Shown here piece by piece: positions 48,217 through 57,291 of a stretch of 64,000 nucleotides of DNA. Made by a program: the position numbers and the translations under genes. The DNA comes from Isosphaera pallida ATCC 43644 (GTDB taxonomy: Bacteria > Planctomycetota > Planctomycetia > Isosphaerales > Isosphaeraceae). Every line of letters starts with the position of its first letter. The stretch's first letter is position 1. Below the pieces are notes generated by a model. That model saw nothing but the letters and a program-made list of their open reading frames with translations, made no database searches and was not told the DNA's origin. The DNA lies in NCBI RefSeq assembly GCF_000186345.1, contig NC_014962.1, positions 4,492,450-4,556,449 on the forward strand, written 5' to 3'.

Positions 48217-49896
48217 ATGTCCACCCTCACTGCTGAACAACGCGCCCTGGGCGCGGCGAACGCTCGCGAGGCGCTGGGCTTCTCGCGACGCGACTTCCTC
48301 AAAGCGGCGGCCGCCGCTCCCGCCTTGGGAGCCTTCTATTTCTCCTACGGTAAACTGGAAGGCCACGACCCGGTCCGCGCTGTGCTGATCGGCACCGGCG
48401 ACGAAGGCTGCCAGGCGATGGTCCGCGACCACAACCGTGACTACGTCAACTACATCGGCTTTTGCGACATTCGCCCCACCCAACTTGAGCGTTGCAAGGC
48501 CGAGTTCGCCAAGCACGCCCAGTACACCCCACGCGACGTGGAGACGTTGCGGATCTACGACGATTACAAACAAGCAATCGCTGACCCGGACGTCGAGATG
48601 GTGGTCATCGCCCTGCCTCTGTTCCTACACGCCCCCGTGGCGATCGAGGCGCTGAAAGCAGGCAAGCACGTCTTTACTGAAAAGCTGATGGCCAAGACGG
48701 TCGCGCAGTGCAAGGACATGATCCAAGTGGCACGGGCCAACAACCGCCTGCTGGCGGTAGGACACCAACGCCACTATTCCACCACGTATGACAACGCCAA
48801 CCATCTGATTCGCCAGGGCTACCTCGGCGAGATTCGCCACATCCGAGCGCTTTGGCACCGCAACAACGGCCAACCGATCTACGCGCGCCGGGGCGCAACC
48901 CTGGAATACAACGATAACGGCCACGCCCGTTGGTCCAACCCCGACGCCCCCCTAGAATACGACGCTAACGGCAACCCCATCGTCGTGCTGGGGACCAAAG
49001 AGCGCAACGGCCTCATCTCCGACGGTAAGCCGCTCTACTGGGATAGCTGGAGCCGAGGCATCCCCGACAAAGATCGCGGAGTCGATTTCGCCAAGCATGG
49101 CTATGGCTCGCTCCATGAACTGATCGCCTGGCGTCTTTACGACAAGTACGGCGCAGGTCTCATGGCCGAACTCGGCAGCCACCAACTCGACGCCTGCTCA
49201 ATTTTCCTGGGCAAAGTCCACCCCCTGTCCGTCTCTGGCTACGGCGGCAAGTACCATTTCCGCGACAACCGCGAGGTGGACGACCACGTCTTCGCCCAAT
49301 TCGAGTTCCCCGCGCTATCCGCAGACGGCCAACCCCGCGACGACGAGCGCGTGATCGTCACCTATTCATCGATCTGCACTAATGCCTACGAAAAGTATGG
49401 CGAAACCGTGATGGGCACCCTGGGCACCCTGGTCCTGGAAGAAGAAAAAGACCTCTACCTCTTCCGCGAAGGGGACCGCAACCGCAAGAACACCGGCCCA
49501 GTGCGTGACACCGCCATTACCATGACCAGCACCCCCGCCGGCAAGCCAGTCATGGAAGCCTCGGCCAGCTGGTCTGGCGGCGGTGCGTCCACCTCGATCG
49601 CCGGCGTGATCGCCGACGGCAAGCCGTTCCGCGGCTACCGCGAGGAACTCGAACACTTCGCTTGGTGCATCCGTCAAGGCGACCCCAAGAACTACATCAA
49701 CCCCTCCGACGAAACCCTCAAACCCCGCTGCCGAGGCGAGGTCGCCCTGGCCGACGCCGTCATCGCCTTAACTTCCAACATCGCCATGCGCGAAGGCCGA
49801 CGCATCGAATTCAAACCGGAGTGGTTCAACCCCGACTCCCCCGAAACCCCCGACGGCTCCAAGCCGGACTATTTCGGCCCCTACGCCAAGGTCTAA
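48217..49896 (+). CDS. Tat-exported Gfo/Idh/MocA oxidoreductase
   Basis: A 559-residue NAD(P)-dependent oxidoreductase. SRRDFLKAAAAAPALGAFYF at about 24 is a clear twin-arginine signal, so the protein is exported with its cofactor. The Rossmann domain starts at about 52 (VRAVLIGTGDEGCQAMVRDH), and the family lysine motif is AGKHVFTEKLMAKTVAQCKD. The C-terminal sheet domain includes LYDKYGAGLMAELGSHQLDA with the conserved His. It is longer than usual (350-450) because of inserts around residues 215-280. Planctomycetes have many exported members, probably acting on sugars or inositols. Ribosome binding site GGAGG at 48206. Single gene. Confidence 0.92.
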   Translation: MSTLTAEQRALGAANAREALGFSRRDFLKAAAAAPALGAFYFSYGKLEGHDPVRAVLIGTGDEGCQAMVRDHNRDYVNYIGFCDIRPTQLERCKAEFAKHAQYTPRDVETLRIYDDYKQAIADPDVEMVVIALPLFLHAPVAIEALKAGKHVFTEKLMAKTVAQCKDMIQVARANNRLLAVGHQRHYSTTYDNANHLIRQGYLGEIRHIRALWHRNNGQPIYARRGATLEYNDNGHARWSNPDAPLEYDANGNPIVVLGTKERNGLISDGKPLYWDSWSRGIPDKDRGVDFAKHGYGSLHELIAWRLYDKYGAGLMAELGSHQLDACSIFLGKVHPLSVSGYGGKYHFRDNREVDDHVFAQFEFPALSADGQPRDDERVIVTYSSICTNAYEKYGETVMGTLGTLVLEEEKDLYLFREGDRNRKNTGPVRDTAITMTSTPAGKPVMEASASWSGGGASTSIAGVIADGKPFRGYREELEHFAWCIRQGDPKNYINPSDETLKPRCRGEVALADAVIALTSNIAMREGRRIEFKPEWFNPDSPETPDGSKPDYFGPYAKV

Positions 49897-50079
49897 CAGC
49901 GCGGATCAATCCGATCCTTCAACAACCCCCGCGCGGGCTGCGTTTGGTTCGATCATCCCAATCCACCGAACCAGCCCATTCTTCTTGATGTGACGTGATC
50001 AACACGTTCCGCCGGATCACCTCATCACCCGCCTCTCGGGACGAGGCGATTCCGGCGACAACGGTAAGGGGTCGTCTCG

Positions 50080-50862
50080 ATGCGCGACATCGCGCTGATC
50101 CTGCCGGCGGCGGGCCGCTCGACCCGGTTTCACGCGGGCCGTCACCCCGAAACCGCTCCGCTGGACACCCACGCGCTGGACGACCTCCCGCCCCGTAAGG
50201 TGTTTCTCGACCTGGACGGCGCAGCGGTCTGGGTTCGCACCCTCACGCGGTTTGCCAACCGCCCTGACCTGGCCCGCGTGCTGGTGGCAGTCTGCCCCGA
50301 AGATCGCTCCGCCTTCGAACGTCACTTCGCCATCCCTCTTAAGACCTTTGGCGTCGAGGTCGTCGAAGGCGGAGCCGAACGGTTCGAGACAGTCGCTCGC
50401 GCTTTGGACCACCTTCGGGACGATCCGACAATCGCCCTGGTCGCGGTTCACGACGCCGCTCGTCCTTGCGTTCCACCCGACCGGATCGAAGCGGTGTTTC
50501 AGGCTGCCCGACATTGCGGAGCTGCCGCCCTGGCCGTCCCGGTCGCCGACACCCTGCGACGCATCGACGCTGAGGGGTTCGCCGCCGGTGTGATCGACCG
50601 CACCGGCGTCGTCGCCATGCAAACCCCTCAGGTCTTTCGCCGCGATTGGCTCATCGAAGCCCACGACCGCCACCGCCAACGCCTTGCCAACCACCACGAC
50701 ACGGCCGACCCACTCGCCGTGACCGACGACGTGCAACTCGTCGAAGCGCTGGGAAAACGGTGCGCCCTGGTACCCGGCCACCCGGCCAACCTCAAGATCA
50801 CCACGCCGCGTGACTTCGAATTGGCCCGCGCCCTACTACGAGCCGAAACCAGCGTGCTTTAA
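50080..50862 (+). CDS. ispD: 2-C-methyl-D-erythritol 4-phosphate cytidylyltransferase
   Basis: A 260-residue enzyme of the MEP isoprenoid pathway; it makes CDP-methylerythritol from MEP and CTP. Signatures: ALILPAAGRSTRFHAGR as the nucleotide loop (with Pro where Ala is usual), PPRKVFLDLDGAAVWVRTL with the catalytic Lys, VVEGGAERFETVARAL, VAVHDAARPCVPPDRIEAVF, TGVVAMQTPQVFRRD, VTDDVQLVEALGKRCALVPG and NLKITTPRDFELARALL at the end. A loop of about 20 residues after AAGR lengthens it beyond the E. coli protein (236). It is followed by a DUF1501 gene after 107 bases, without an obvious link. Confidence 0.92.
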   Translation: MRDIALILPAAGRSTRFHAGRHPETAPLDTHALDDLPPRKVFLDLDGAAVWVRTLTRFANRPDLARVLVAVCPEDRSAFERHFAIPLKTFGVEVVEGGAERFETVARALDHLRDDPTIALVAVHDAARPCVPPDRIEAVFQAARHCGAAALAVPVADTLRRIDAEGFAAGVIDRTGVVAMQTPQVFRRDWLIEAHDRHRQRLANHHDTADPLAVTDDVQLVEALGKRCALVPGHPANLKITTPRDFELARALLRAETSVL

Positions 50863-50969
50863 TCTAATTAATCTAAAGAGACGGAAGCACGATCGGATTT
50901 CAACCACTCGCCCGTCACTCAAATCCATAGGCTCTCGGTTGATCTTCTATCACTCCTGGAGCGTGTCCT

Positions 50970-52520
50970 ATGCTCATTCCACGCTTCAAAACGGCGTCGA
51001 TCCCCACGGCTTCGCCCGCACACTCGCCAATGGTGAGGCTCGACCGTCGCGGCTTCCTCTGGCAATTCGGGGGCGGTTTGGGAGGGATCGCGCTGGCGTC
51101 TTTGTTGGGCCAGGACGGATGGATCGCCGGAGCCGAATCGACCGGCCTATCCTCTCGGACGGAACGGCGAATCAGCGACGGCTTACACCATCCCGCCCGC
51201 GCCAAGCGGGTCGTTCAGTTGTTCATGTCAGGCGCGGCAAGTCAGGTGGATACCTTCGACTACAAACCCGAGTTGATTCGACGCCACGGTGAACGGTTCG
51301 ACCCCGGCGGCAAGATCGAGTTGTTTCAGAGCAACCCCGGCAAAGTGATGCGCAGTCCCTGGAAGTTCCGGCCGCGGGGCGAGTGTGGGCGATTCGTGAG
51401 CGATTTGTTGCCCGAACTGGGCGGATGCGTGGACGACCTTTGTTTTTTGCACGCGATGACCTCAAAATCCAACGTGCATGGACCCGCCACCTTCCTGCAG
51501 GCCACCGGCTTTGTCAACCCCGGCTTCCCAGCGGCGGGAGCCTGGATCTCGCTGGCTTTAGGGTCAGACAACCAGGATTTGCCCACGTTCGTAGTCCTGC
51601 CCGACCAACGCGGCTTCGCCCCTAATGGACCGGCCAACTGGTCCTCTGGCTTCCTGCCAGCCGCCCATCAAGGCGTCATGATCCGTCCTAGCGCAGCCCG
51701 CCCCATCCTCGACCTCCACCCACCCGAAGAGGCCGGGTTGGACCCCGCGACCGACCGCGCTGGGCTCGACCTGCTGGATACCCTTAATCGCGCGCATCAG
51801 TCGCAGCGTCCGGGCGACTCCCGACTTGACGCCCGCATCGCCTCCTATGAACTGGCCGCCCGGCTCCAACTGGCCGCCCCCGAAGCGCTCGACGTGACCA
51901 ACGAGTCGCCCGCGACCCGTCGCGCCTACGGACTCGACGACGAAACCACCGCCGACTTCGGACGCAACTGCCTGATCGCCCGACGATTACTGGAACGCGG
52001 CGTGCGGTTCGTTCAGGTCTGGAACGGAGCCGACAACGGTTTCCCGCGGCGCAACTGGGACTCGCACGAGGATTTAGCCCGCGATCATGCGATCATGGGT
52101 CGTTCGCTCGACCAACCCGCGGCGGCGTTGATCCGTGACCTCAAGGCCCGCGGCCTCCTGGACGAAACGATTGTGGTCTGGTGTACCGAGTTTGGTCGAA
52201 TGCCCTGTTCCCAAGGAACCTTGGGACGCGACCACAACCCGCACGGCTTCACCGTCTTCGTGGCCGGCGGCGGCTTCAAGGGGGGAATCGCCTACGGACA
52301 AACCGATGAATGGTCGTATCGCGCCGTGGAACACCCCACCACGATCCACGACCTGCACGCCACGATTCTGCATCTGCTGGGCATTGATCACACCCGCCTC
52401 ACCGTGCGGCACAACGGCATCAATCGACGCTTGACTGATGTTCATGGCGAGGTGCTATTCTCACTGCTCAACTCAGAGCCCCAAAAGGCTGTTGTGGACG
52501 GTTCCCGCGACCAAGGCTGA
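50970..52520 (+). CDS. DUF1501 family Tat-exported protein
   Basis: A 516-residue second DUF1501 protein, here without a neighbouring DUF1549/DUF1553 gene. LDRRGFLWQFGGGLGGIALA at about 23 is a twin-arginine signal. Family blocks are VVQLFMSGAASQVDTFDYKP, FGRNCLIARRLLERGVRFVQ, CTEFGRMPCSQGTLGRDHNP and HATILHLLGIDHTRLTVRHN. It is only moderately similar to the protein at 13813-15315, so not a recent copy. Two starts are possible, ATG 50970 and ATG 51030 (MVRLDRRGF), neither with a strong ribosome binding site. Function is unknown for the family; a hydrolase fold is assumed. Confidence 0.9.
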   Translation: MLIPRFKTASIPTASPAHSPMVRLDRRGFLWQFGGGLGGIALASLLGQDGWIAGAESTGLSSRTERRISDGLHHPARAKRVVQLFMSGAASQVDTFDYKPELIRRHGERFDPGGKIELFQSNPGKVMRSPWKFRPRGECGRFVSDLLPELGGCVDDLCFLHAMTSKSNVHGPATFLQATGFVNPGFPAAGAWISLALGSDNQDLPTFVVLPDQRGFAPNGPANWSSGFLPAAHQGVMIRPSAARPILDLHPPEEAGLDPATDRAGLDLLDTLNRAHQSQRPGDSRLDARIASYELAARLQLAAPEALDVTNESPATRRAYGLDDETTADFGRNCLIARRLLERGVRFVQVWNGADNGFPRRNWDSHEDLARDHAIMGRSLDQPAAALIRDLKARGLLDETIVVWCTEFGRMPCSQGTLGRDHNPHGFTVFVAGGGFKGGIAYGQTDEWSYRAVEHPTTIHDLHATILHLLGIDHTRLTVRHNGINRRLTDVHGEVLFSLLNSEPQKAVVDGSRDQG

Positions 52521-52610
52521 ACGTCACCAGATGGAACCGAAAGCTAGACGCAAGCGCCGTCACCTACAAGGAATCAGACCATACCGGTCGATCGCTTGCA
52601 TGGTTTGAGT

Positions 52611-52958
52611 CATCGTGGTGAGCTGGGGAATGTCGTGAACTGCAGAACTCGAGCACTTTTCATGAAAACGCCTTCCCACGCGAGGCTTCGAGATCAGCGA
52701 CGAGCAATTCCCGCCGATCACTCACTTCTGGCCGGAGAAACTCAATGATCCGGGGATCACCGCCAAGGACAACAGAATCATTCCCCGAAGCTGTCTTTCG
52801 GATTGGACACAAAGGTCAGGAGTGAGTGAAACACGTTGTCCCGCCACGATGATCCCATGATCCCTTCTGGGATTCCGATTTCTCGACCAACCTCAAGCAC
52901 TCGGCCAAGCGAGCCCGGATCAGGTTACTAATCTAACTCGCCAGCGTGGTTGGGGGGG
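52611..52958. repeat. Direct repeat, left copy (~348 bp)
   Basis: This block matches 53731-54061 over its whole length, with scattered substitutions, a 17-base extra stretch near 52880-52900 and an extra C near 52787. Both copies contain the same minus-strand coding debris (RRELLVADLEASRGKAFS at the end). The left copy is the more broken. I do not recognise the protein. The rest of the spacer 52521-53050 shows no gene. Confidence 0.8.
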
Positions 52959-53050
52959 GAAACGCGACGAGCCAGCTTGTGCGAGGATGAGCGAATGGGC
53001 GACGATCCATCTCCGGTCAGTCGCCGTCTCTTGCGTCGGAGTCTTTTCTG

Positions 53051-53716
53051 ATGACCCTACCCCCTGGTTCAGAATCGAAATCGGTTCCATCAGTGTTGAC
53101 GAAGTTCAATCCGTTGTTCCGCATCCATGACGGGTATGTGCTAGGCCGTCGCGCCCGGCGGTTGGCCGAATTGTTGGCCGAGGTTCTGCCCGAGCGAACC
53201 GAAGTCCTTGATGTGGGTTGCGGAGACGGCAAAATCGCCGCAGCGATCATGCGGAGCCGTGCCGATGTAACGATCACCGGCCTGGAGGTCTTAGTGCGTC
53301 CTGACGCCGCCATTCCGATGAGCGTCTTCGATGGTCGTTCGTTGCCTTACTCTGATCAATCATTTGATGTCGTGATGTTCGTAGATGTACTGCATCATGC
53401 CGATGACGCGACCGCCCTGCTCCGCGAGGCGGTTCGGGTGGCCCGTTGCGCCGTCGTGATCAAGGACCACCGCTGCGAAAGTCGCATGGACAACTGGACT
53501 CTACGGTTCATGGATTACGTGGGCAACGCCCGCTACGGCGTGGCGTTGCCTTACAATTACTGGTCGATGGATCAGTGGAACGCTGCCTTCAACGAGGTTG
53601 GCTTGAGAGTGAGTTCGTGGCGATCCGAACTGGGGCTTTATCCTGCTCCGGCCTCTTGGGTCTTCGGGCGAAGTTTACATTTTCTGGGAGTATTAGAGAC
53701 AAGAAAAAACTTATAA
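53051..53716 (+). CDS. Class I SAM-dependent methyltransferase
   Basis: A 221-residue methyltransferase of the Methyltransf_11 type. The SAM-binding loop is VLDVGCGDGKIAAAIM (motif I, about residues 52-67), the motif II acid follows in TGLEVL, and the post-motif region is SFDVVMFVDVLHHADDATAL. The substrate cannot be read; neighbours suggest a sugar or lipid of surface glycans. It points opposite to the polysaccharide operon and lies exactly between the two ~340-bp direct repeats, so the segment may have been moved or duplicated as a unit. The last seven codons are AT-rich and run into the right repeat. Confidence 0.85.
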   Translation: MTLPPGSESKSVPSVLTKFNPLFRIHDGYVLGRRARRLAELLAEVLPERTEVLDVGCGDGKIAAAIMRSRADVTITGLEVLVRPDAAIPMSVFDGRSLPYSDQSFDVVMFVDVLHHADDATALLREAVRVARCAVVIKDHRCESRMDNWTLRFMDYVGNARYGVALPYNYWSMDQWNAAFNEVGLRVSSWRSELGLYPAPASWVFGRSLHFLGVLETRKNL

Positions 53717-53730
53717 TCACAATTTTAAAT

Positions 53731-54061
53731 CATCGTAGTGAACTAGAAAATGTCGTGAACTACAGAACTCGATCACTTTTCATGAAAACGCCTTCCCACG
53801 CGAGGCTTCGAGATCAGCGACGAGCAATTCCCGCCGATCACTCACTTCTGGCCGGAGAAACTCAATGATCCGAGGGTCACCGCCAAGGACAACAGAATCG
53901 TTCCCGAAGCTGTCTTTCGGATTGGGCACAAAGGTCAGGAGTGAGTGAAACACGTTGTCCCGCCACGATGATTCCATGATTCCCTCTGGGATTCCGATGC
54001 ACTCGGCCAAACGGGCCCGGATCAGGTTACCGATCTGACCCGCCAGCGTGTTGGGTGGCGG
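53731..54061. repeat. Direct repeat, right copy (~331 bp)
   Basis: Second copy of the block at 52611-52958, 1120 bases further on. On the minus strand it keeps a 76-codon frame (53780-54010: MESSWRDNVFHSLLTFVPNP, VVLGGDPRIIEFLRPEVSD) that is open upstream to about 54061, so it looks like the 3' end of a lost gene. No transposase motif or terminal inverted repeat is visible. The remaining bases of the spacer 53717-54117 hold nothing else. Confidence 0.8.
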
Positions 54062-54117
54062 AAATTCAACTTACCTCATTACCAAGCGGTATAATGTGAT
54101 TAGGATCAAGAACGAGA

Positions 54118-54837
54118 TTATTTTCGTAATCCAAGATAAAGAAGTTTTCCGCTTTGAATGATTGTTTTCTCACTGACAAAAAAGCGGTCAATAAGATCCA
54201 AGATTTCGACAGGCCGTGAAAGCCAGTTGAAGTAAGTTTCTGCTTCATGTTCTATCATGGTAGCAAGGGCGTCCAGTTTTTTCCAGGCCTTTCGGAACGG
54301 AGTGAAGGCTATAAAGTGGACAAAACCCAAAAATGGGGTATGCCAGGGTTCGACAGCGAGGAAGCGGCCGCCTGGGCGAAGAACCCTTCGGACCTCCGCG
54401 AGAGTGTGATTCAAGTCGTCAGGGAGGTTGATCAGGTGGTGCAAGCCACCCTGGACCACAACGGCATCCCTGCTCGAATCGGGTAGAGGCAAGGATCGGC
54501 AGTCACACACATGAATCGTATGGGGGCCCTGATACTCTGCGGCCAGCCGAGGGGAGAGGTCAGCTCCGTCGAGCCGGGTGAATCCGAGTTCGGAGAGGGC
54601 CACCAATCCATTGCCGCGTCCGGCGAAGATTTCGAGAATCTCTAGGTCGCGCGGCCACTCGGTGACGCCCAGCTGGCGGTAACGGCGATGGAACTTGCGC
54701 CGTTCCTGCTCCGGGGTGCTGAATCGGAGGTAGGCCGATTCCCAGACGTCCCAGTTTGGTTGAAAATCCTTGGGAAGACGGATGGGAAGCGTCACGCTGG
54801 ACCGAGTTGAAGAGTTTGACACTTGGAGAGGCTCCAA
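54118..54837 (-). CDS. Class I SAM-dependent methyltransferase
   Basis: A 239-residue methyltransferase. Motif I is LEILEIFAGRGNGLVALSEL, the acid strand LDGADLSP, the fourth strand RDAVVVQGGLHHLINLPDDL, and VRRVLRPGGRFLAVEPWHTP the typical late motif of Methyltransf_11/25 proteins. HTPFLGFVHFIAFTPFRKAW is a hydrophobic insert that may touch a lipid or membrane. Placed at the downstream end of the minus-strand polysaccharide genes, it could methylate a sugar (inference). The last 25 codons are AT-rich, unlike the rest. Confidence 0.82.
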   Translation of the reverse strand: MEPLQVSNSSTRSSVTLPIRLPKDFQPNWDVWESAYLRFSTPEQERRKFHRRYRQLGVTEWPRDLEILEIFAGRGNGLVALSELGFTRLDGADLSPRLAAEYQGPHTIHVCDCRSLPLPDSSRDAVVVQGGLHHLINLPDDLNHTLAEVRRVLRPGGRFLAVEPWHTPFLGFVHFIAFTPFRKAWKKLDALATMIEHEAETYFNWLSRPVEILDLIDRFFVSEKTIIQSGKLLYLGLRK

Positions 54838-54856
54838 AGCTAAGTGGGGGCGATAT

Positions 54857-55530
54857 TCAAGGTGTTGTAATCTTGACGGGTTTGACGTTTGAGGGGTCCC
54901 ACTCCCTCAGATCCATCGGTTGACGGAAGCCTCGTCCCGTCACCTGCCAAATTCGGCGGTTGGGGTAATGTTGAATGAGATCGAGGTTGCGGATATCGCC
55001 CAAATCCCAGGCCCAGATAATACGGGCGGAGTCGAGATCGGTGGGGTTATCGACCCAGACTACGTCTTCAGGAGGCATCGGACAATAAAAAACGAGATGA
55101 TTCCCTTTAATGCTGCTGAGTTTTAAGTCCACTCCATGCTTGGTGGATAAAATTACAGTAGCTTGTTGCTTGGCTTTACGACTCGCTGTTTCCGTCGCAA
55201 CGATTCCTCCCAAACCTTGACCTGGCGTATACTTTAACATTCGCGTTGGTTGGAGGGGGGCTTCGATGAACAAGGCAATCTCGTCGGGAATTGGCGGATT
55301 GGTCAACCGACCATGAGCGAAGGTATCAGCCGCGAGAAGATAAGAAAACTCATCTGTTTGTAGGGGTTGGGTGGTCCCAGAGCGATCGCCAGGGTAAGTG
55401 GGCTCAGCCAGCCCAGCAGTCCACTGATGACGATCGCCAACCATCCGGGCAGGAGTTGGGATGGCCTGGGTTCGGGCGGCGTGGGCGTAGGGTCCAAGGT
55501 GGGAGTCGTGGTGGAGGTTAGGGGATTCAT
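54857..55530 (-). pseudogene. Collapsed duplicate of the GT-C membrane protein
   Basis: Remnant of a paralogue of the protein at 55681-57291. It begins MNPLTSTTTPTLDPTP (ATG 55530), continues with a helix (LPGWLAIVISGLLGWLSPL) and IALGPPNPY, then shifts frame at about 55358 into TDEFSYLLAADTFAHGRLTN and QPTRMLKYTPGQGLGG. Near 55200 the text jumps to what aligns with the C-terminal end of the paralogue (HLVFYCPMPPEDVVWVDNP, ARIIWAWDLG, HYPNRRIWQVTGRG). The 390 or so central residues, all the other membrane helices, are gone. One frameshift plus one large internal deletion make it non-functional. Confidence 0.8.
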
Positions 55531-55620
55531 TCTGAAGTCCTCCCAATGGTCAGAATGCTGCACAAGAAGACGTTAAAGTAGAGTCCGTGCGCTGTTGAAA
55601 GAATAAAGGGTTTACATGTA
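55531..55620 (-). pseudogene. Remnant of a GT2 gene 3' end
   Basis: Directly upstream of the collapsed membrane-protein gene, this stretch matches the last 25 or so codons of the DPM1-like gene at 57288-58556, including the GTGCAGCAT and CATTGGGAG words and the ATGA overlap at its end. A one-base indel and a TAA break it. So the duplicated unit once held at least the end of the glycosyltransferase as well as the membrane protein. Confidence 0.7.
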
Positions 55621-55680
55621 TTTGAAGTTTTTCTCAACAGTACGTCATAAGAAATCATCAGTTTTATTGGTTGAGAAATA

Positions 55681-57291
55681 TCATCTTAAGGAAGACGTTG
55701 CTTTTCGAAGAATTTTTAACTTATCAACATACCATACAACTCGATCAGGATAGAGCTTAATGAGTTTTTGATTAGCTTCACTTCCTTGATTGTTTGCCCA
55801 AATGATGAAAGCTAATTCTATGTTCGGCTCGTTTGAGAATGGAACTTCTTCGCAAAAAACTAAATGTTTATCAGACGGGAAGCGTCGCCGTAGTTCTTCT
55901 GAGATAGGAAACGTTGACGGGTATATTTTGGTCCGAATCGGACCAACCAAAAGACGATTCTGAATGTCGTGTGCAAATTGAACAAGTGGTTCTTTGGGAG
56001 CTCCTGCAATAAGAAGCAGAAGCAAAAGCCACTTCGTCAATGACCCGAAAGTCGATCTTAGGAGAGCGTGAGCCGATCTGAGTGACTCCGCAAAGAAAGC
56101 GTATACGAGCGGGGCACCAGGAACAAGATAATGGATGGACGTTCTAAAGGTAGAACTCCATGTTTGGACAGCAAAGCCAATCATTAGGAATGTCCAAACG
56201 AGAATGGGAAACCAATTCCACTTCTTCTGGATTGTGCCTAGACAACCTATGACAACAATGAGAATACCTGCTGGATTGAGACAAAATAGTGCGTTGAGCT
56301 TAAAGATAAATCTTGGGGTCCAGCGTAAGTGAACTAGTAAGTCGTCAGGACGGTAATTGTCAAGATAAAATTCCCTCATCCAAGATGGACAGAAAGTGAT
56401 TCTAGTTGGTTGTTGATCAGATTGAAATAAAAAAAGAGGGTTCTTAAAATATTGTTTGTGATGAAGTTGATAGGGCAGCACAAAGGGATTGCCTGTGACT
56501 GCCTTGTTATACATAGCAAGCCAAAGGAATCCCAGTAATAGAACTACTCCAAGAGGAAGAATAATCGCAACAAACAAATAACGATGATTCCAGATTTGGT
56601 TCTTTACCAGAAAACAACTTAGAACTAAAGCCGATGGAACCGCGACAAGAAATCCCTCGTAGGGGCGGGTGTTCGACAAGATGACTAGTCCTAAACCGAT
56701 CGCCACGCTATGGCCCCAAGTTGGTTTGGTCCAAACCCTTCTCAGCCCGCCGAACAGAAGAGCCGCTCCGAGACCAGTCACACTTTGTCCCATGTAGGAG
56801 AACGTCCAAGCAATAGGAGAAGGCCACTCACTGTATTGATTAACAATCCCGATTTGGAATATCATAAAGATCGTTGTGAAAACTGCGAGACGAGGTGTTG
56901 TCCAAGCAAACAGCATCCAACATAAGGCGGCCGAGAACAACCCGAAGCTCAGGTAAACACCGTACACATAGTCGCCAAACACATGGTAACCAAGAGCCAA
57001 CACAAGTCCTTGACCAGGAGGAAATTTCGCCATACGGGTGGGTTGGATCAACGTGAAAACTTCCTCAAAAAACGGCGCGAGATGGTCTTCGATGGGTGGA
57101 TTAGTGAGACGACCAAGCGCAAATGTTTGAGCTTGCAAACACATGCAGCTCTCATCCCAAGTTGAAGGATAAGGGATTCCGCGGATCAGACCTTCACCCC
57201 AAGCGACCAACCAACCCAACACGCCACAAACCAAAACCGCAAGCCATTCCCGCTGGGTGAGTTGGTTGAATCCTCTGTATATCATATTCAT
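55681..57291 (-). CDS. GT-C (GT39/ArnT-like) membrane glycosyltransferase
   Basis: A 536-residue polytopic protein. After one membrane helix it has the first-loop signature STWDESCMCLQAQTFALGRL, NPPIEDHLAPFF, and QPTRMAKFPPGQGLVLALGY, which in relatives reads DEFSYLLAADTFAHGRLTNPP (quoted in part). About ten helices follow, then a soluble C-terminal domain (RRFPSDKHLVFCEEVPFSNE). This fits lipid-linked-sugar-dependent GT-C enzymes of the GT39/ArnT kind, though the catalytic Asp-Glu pair here is followed by Ser-Cys rather than Phe-Ser. It is strikingly AT-rich compared with neighbours, suggesting recent transfer. Its ATG overlaps the stop of the DPM1-like gene (ATGA, 57288-57291), so the two are translationally coupled; such pairs transfer sugars from polyprenyl phosphate. 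Confidence 0.78.
   Translation of the reverse strand: MNMIYRGFNQLTQREWLAVLVCGVLGWLVAWGEGLIRGIPYPSTWDESCMCLQAQTFALGRLTNPPIEDHLAPFFEEVFTLIQPTRMAKFPPGQGLVLALGYHVFGDYVYGVYLSFGLFSAALCWMLFAWTTPRLAVFTTIFMIFQIGIVNQYSEWPSPIAWTFSYMGQSVTGLGAALLFGGLRRVWTKPTWGHSVAIGLGLVILSNTRPYEGFLVAVPSALVLSCFLVKNQIWNHRYLFVAIILPLGVVLLLGFLWLAMYNKAVTGNPFVLPYQLHHKQYFKNPLFLFQSDQQPTRITFCPSWMREFYLDNYRPDDLLVHLRWTPRFIFKLNALFCLNPAGILIVVIGCLGTIQKKWNWFPILVWTFLMIGFAVQTWSSTFRTSIHYLVPGAPLVYAFFAESLRSAHALLRSTFGSLTKWLLLLLLIAGAPKEPLVQFAHDIQNRLLVGPIRTKIYPSTFPISEELRRRFPSDKHLVFCEEVPFSNEPNIELAFIIWANNQGSEANQKLIKLYPDRVVWYVDKLKILRKATSSLR

Noticed and set aside
52611-54061. An insertion sequence or composite transposon
   Set aside because: The direct repeats contain no transposase motif, no terminal inverted repeats and no target-site duplication that I can see.
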